Of a DNA stretch of 5,369 nucleotides, positions 3,709-5,369 are shown piece after piece; the first letter of the stretch is position 1, and every line of letters begins with the position of its first letter. The notes below the pieces were generated by a model, which saw only the letters and a list, made by a program, of their open reading frames with translations, did not search any database and had not been told where the DNA came from. The translations under genes were made by a program, and so were the position numbers. The DNA comes from Pseudomonadota bacterium. GTDB lineage: Bacteria; Pseudomonadota; Gammaproteobacteria; Burkholderiales; SG8-41. Location: assembly GCA_023431245.1 (NCBI GenBank), contig JAEYXO010000150.1, forward strand, positions 1 to 5,369, read 5' to 3'.

Positions 3709-4479
3709 ATGGGCGCCACCGACCAGTTCATCCTCTTCACCCAACCGGGGTGAAGCAGCTGTCTCCGGGCGAAAGAGTTTCTTTCGCGGAAAAAAATTGA
3801 TTTCATCGCCATCGACGTACTGAACGACCCTCAGGGCCGCGAACGCCTGCTCAAGTTGGGCGTGCGCAACGTGCCGGTCGTCGCCAAGGGCGAGCAGTTC
3901 GTGTTCGGCCAGAATCTCGAGGACGTCGCCGAATTCGTCGGCCTGCAGGGCACGGGCCACAAGCCGCTGCCGCCTGAGGAACTGATCAAGCGCTGGGTCC
4001 TGGTGCTGCAGACCGCGCAGCGCTTGATGCGCCAGTTGCCCGATGCGCAGTTGCAGGAACGCGTGATCCCCAACCGCGACCGTTCGATCCGGTTGATGTG
4101 CCACCACATCTTCCGCATCGGCGAAGCCTTCCTTGAATCCATGGAGGACGGCGTCGAGTACGCAGTGCAGCTTGCCAACGTGCCGCCGAAAGACGGCACC
4201 TTCATGACCGGCGACGAAATCGCGCGTTATGGCGACACCGTCATCGCGCGGCTGCAGAACTGGTGGGACAAGCTCGAGGACAAATCCTGCCAGCAGAAGG
4301 TCAAGACCTTCTTCGGCATGCAGCCCCTGCACATGCTCTACGAGCGTTCGACCTGGCACAGCGCGCAGCACGGCCGGCAGCTCGCCGCAGTGCTCGAGCG
4401 CCTCGGCATCACGCCGGACCGCCCGCTGACACCGGAACAGCTCGCAGGTCTGCCGCTTCCGGAACGGCTTTGGGAATAA
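3709..4479 (+). CDS. selenoprotein: glutaredoxin-like domain fused to DinB domain, TGA 3751-3753 read as Sec15
   Basis: Read from ATG 3709 with the TGA at 3751 as selenocysteine, the product has 256 residues. Residues 1-80 are a glutaredoxin-like thioredoxin fold: strand DQFILFTQPG, active site Sec15-Ser-Ser-Cys18, helix LRAKEFLSRK, strand IDFIAIDV, then NVPVVAKG with cis-Pro56 and the FGQNLEDV helix. The TGA thus replaces the N-terminal catalytic cysteine of the CxxC motif. Residues 88-256 are a DinB/YfiT-like four-helix domain; probable metal ligands are His132 or His133 (CHHIFRIGEAFL) and His217/His221 in TWHSAQHGRQL. A SECIS-like hairpin follows the TGA. The frame is otherwise intact, ending TAA before a terminator. 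DinB relatives include thiol S-transferases, and a GST gene is divergent, so thiol or peroxide chemistry is plausible; the substrate is unknown. The alternative is a nonsense-mutated pseudogene, which the hairpin and intact flanks make less likely. Conventional callers would report only a truncated DinB protein from TTG 3856. Confidence 0.85.
3764..3790 (+). promoter_or_regulatory. putative bacterial SECIS element
   Basis: Downstream of the TGA, CGAAAGA (3770-3776) pairs with TCTTTCG (3780-3786) around the loop GTT (3777-3779). Below it TCCG (3764-3767) pairs with CGGA (3787-3790), leaving two G bulged on the 5' side. The loop starts 23 bases after the TGA, and its first base is G; published bacterial SECIS models ask for a UGA-to-loop gap of about 16-37 bases and a G among the first two loop bases. 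It would recruit SelB with Sec-tRNA. The codons over this stem are unusually AT-rich for the gene (AAA, TTT, CTT), as expected if RNA structure constrains them. Confidence 0.78.
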
Positions 4480-4504
4480 TTATTTAAAATCAAATACTTA
4501 TATC

Positions 4505-4530
4505 AACGGCGCCTGCGGGCGCCGTTTTTT
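4505..4530 (+). terminator. intrinsic terminator of the selenoprotein gene
   Basis: AACGGCGCC (4505-4513) pairs with GGCGCCGTT (4518-4526) around TGCG, and the T-run covers 4525-4530. It ends the selenoprotein transcript 25 bases after the stop and separates it from the amidase gene. Confidence 0.93.
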
Positions 4531-4542
4531 GTCGGGTCTGCA

Positions 4543-4555
4543 GGCGATAATCGCC
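4543..4555 (+). promoter_or_regulatory. palindrome with -10-like box before the amidase gene
   Basis: GGCGATAATCGCC is a 13-base palindrome centred on one A. It contains GATAAT (4546-4551), a five-of-six match to a -10 box that would start transcription about 40 bases before ATG 4600. No -35 hexamer is seen. It may be a promoter with an overlapping operator, or a chance match. Confidence 0.27.
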
Positions 4556-4599
4556 CGATACGCAACCGCCTCCACTCCATCCATCACACGATCAGACTC

Positions 4600-5369
4600 A
4601 TGTCCACTCGCCCGCTGCACCAGATGACCGCCACCGACATCGTCCGCGCCATCGCCGCCGGAAAAACAACGGCTGTTGCCGTCGCCGAAGCCTGCCTCGC
4701 GCGCATCGCCGAACGCGAACCGCAGGTTGAAGCCTGGCATTACCTCGATCCAAAGCGGGTGCTGGAGCAGGCCCGCGCCCTCGACCGCCGCGGCAGCATC
4801 GGGCCGCTGCAGGGCGTGCCAGTCGGCATCAAGGACATCATCGACACCGACGACATGCCGACCGAATACGGCACGCCGATCCACAAGGGGCGGCAGCCGC
4901 GGCTGGATGCCGCCTGCGTGGCACTGACGCGCAGGGCCGGCGGACTGATCATGGGCAAGACCGTCACCACCGAGTTTGCGAATTTCTTCCCGGGCAAGAC
5001 ACGCAACCCCTTCGATCCGCAGCGCACGCCCGGCGGCTCATCCAGCGGATCCGGAGCTGCCGTCGGCGCAGAAATGGTGCCGCTGGCCATCGGGACACAG
5101 ACCACCGCATCGACGATCCGCCCCGCCGCCTTCTGCGGCTGCGTCGGTTACCGCCCGACCTGGGGCGACCTGCGCTGCGCCGGCGTCATGGAAGCCTCGG
5201 GTTCGCTCGACACGCTTGGGCTGATCGCGCGCTCCATCGACGACATCGCACTCTACCGCGACGTGCTGATGGGCATCACCCCGGAAGCGCTGCCCGCGGA
5301 CGCCGGCGCTCCGCCGCGCATCGGTTTCTGCCGCTCGCCGATGTGGGATCAATGTGAGCCGGAAACGAA
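4600..5369 (+). CDS. amidase signature family protein, 5' part (runs off the window)
   Basis: The first 256 residues of an amidase-signature hydrolase, a family that cleaves amide bonds with a Ser-cisSer-Lys triad; complete members usually have roughly 400-500 residues. All three residues are present: Lys78 in VGIKDI, cis-Ser147 in PGGSSSGS, and nucleophile Ser171 in TQTTASTIRPAAFCG, with the usual 24-residue spacing between the two serines. The two residues before the nucleophile, normally Gly-Gly in this family (TGGS), are Thr-Ala, which may alter the oxyanion hole. No GatA-specific feature or neighbouring gatB or gatC is seen, so a catabolic or general amidase is more likely than a Glu-tRNA amidotransferase subunit. 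ATG 4600 is used because it starts just before the typical helix TATDIVRAI; no clear Shine-Dalgarno is present, and ATG 4624 is an alternative. The substrate cannot be told. The upstream terminator makes it a separate transcription unit. Confidence 0.92.
   Translation, partial: MSTRPLHQMTATDIVRAIAAGKTTAVAVAEACLARIAEREPQVEAWHYLDPKRVLEQARALDRRGSIGPLQGVPVGIKDIIDTDDMPTEYGTPIHKGRQPRLDAACVALTRRAGGLIMGKTVTTEFANFFPGKTRNPFDPQRTPGGSSSGSGAAVGAEMVPLAIGTQTTASTIRPAAFCGCVGYRPTWGDLRCAGVMEASGSLDTLGLIARSIDDIALYRDVLMGITPEALPADAGAPPRIGFCRSPMWDQCEPET

Noticed and set aside
3582..3812. N-terminal extension of the GST on the minus strand to position 3812.
   Set aside because: The extra 77 residues do not resemble any GST part, overlap the start of the selenoprotein gene and cross the TGCTATAAT promoter. 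The GST fold starts cleanly at MMKLIG.
3703..4371. Open frame of 222 codons on the minus strand opposite the glutaredoxin-DinB gene.
   Set aside because: The plus-strand protein has recognisable domains and the minus-strand product none, so it is a shadow frame.
3709..4479. Pseudogene broken by a nonsense mutation, with a functional DinB protein restarting at TTG 3856.
   Set aside because: The only disruption is TGA at the exact catalytic cysteine position, the rest is intact, a SECIS-like hairpin follows, and TTG 3856 lies in the middle of the glutaredoxin fold without a ribosome site. It remains the main alternative if the genome lacks Sec genes.
1..5369. CRISPR arrays, tRNA or rRNA genes, insertion sequences or phage genes.
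   Set aside because: No regularly spaced repeats, tRNA cloverleaf, transposase motif or long terminal inverted repeats were seen in the window.

Overview
The window looks like the chromosome of a GC-rich proteobacterium, probably a betaproteobacterium. The order rluE, nudJ, mnmA matches a block known from gammaproteobacteria, codon third positions are mostly G or C, and the leaderless-looking TANAAT boxes and the glutathione-linked genes also fit. Genus cannot be set from this sequence.

Layout. Positions 17-565 hold a pseudouridine synthase of the RluE type. Next come two very small paralogous genes (772-930 and 1105-1242). Each encodes a signal peptide followed by a lysine-rich, highly charged tail; each has its own leader hairpin and its own strong terminator, and together they split rluE from nudJ. 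A NudJ-type Nudix hydrolase (1344-1802) follows and is joined, four bases apart, to the tRNA 2-thiouridylase gene mnmA (1807-2952). A YibF-like glutathione S-transferase (3581-2973, minus strand) converges on mnmA. Divergent from it is the main find, a glutaredoxin-DinB fusion (3709-4479). A terminator (4505-4530) ends that gene, and the start of an amidase-signature enzyme (4600 to the window end) closes the window.

The main find. Read from ATG 3709, the glutaredoxin-DinB gene meets an in-frame TGA at 3751. This codon sits exactly where the first active-site cysteine of a glutaredoxin belongs (Pro-Gly-TGA-Ser-Ser-Cys). The frame stays open and protein-like for 241 more codons. A hairpin with the geometry of a bacterial SECIS element lies just after the TGA: 23 bases to a three-base loop that begins with G. 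The simplest reading is a selenoprotein with a Sec-x-x-Cys redox motif. An ordinary gene caller would cut it to a TTG-started 'DinB family protein' at 3856 and lose the active site. The divergent GST and the DinB domain, whose relatives include thiol-dependent transferases, suggest a role in low-molecular-weight thiol or redox chemistry. That role is inference.

The translation-related genes (RluE on 23S rRNA, MnmA on tRNA wobble uridine, with NudJ between) form a housekeeping block. The two tiny exported proteins look like an insertion or expansion within it and have no known function that I can assign.
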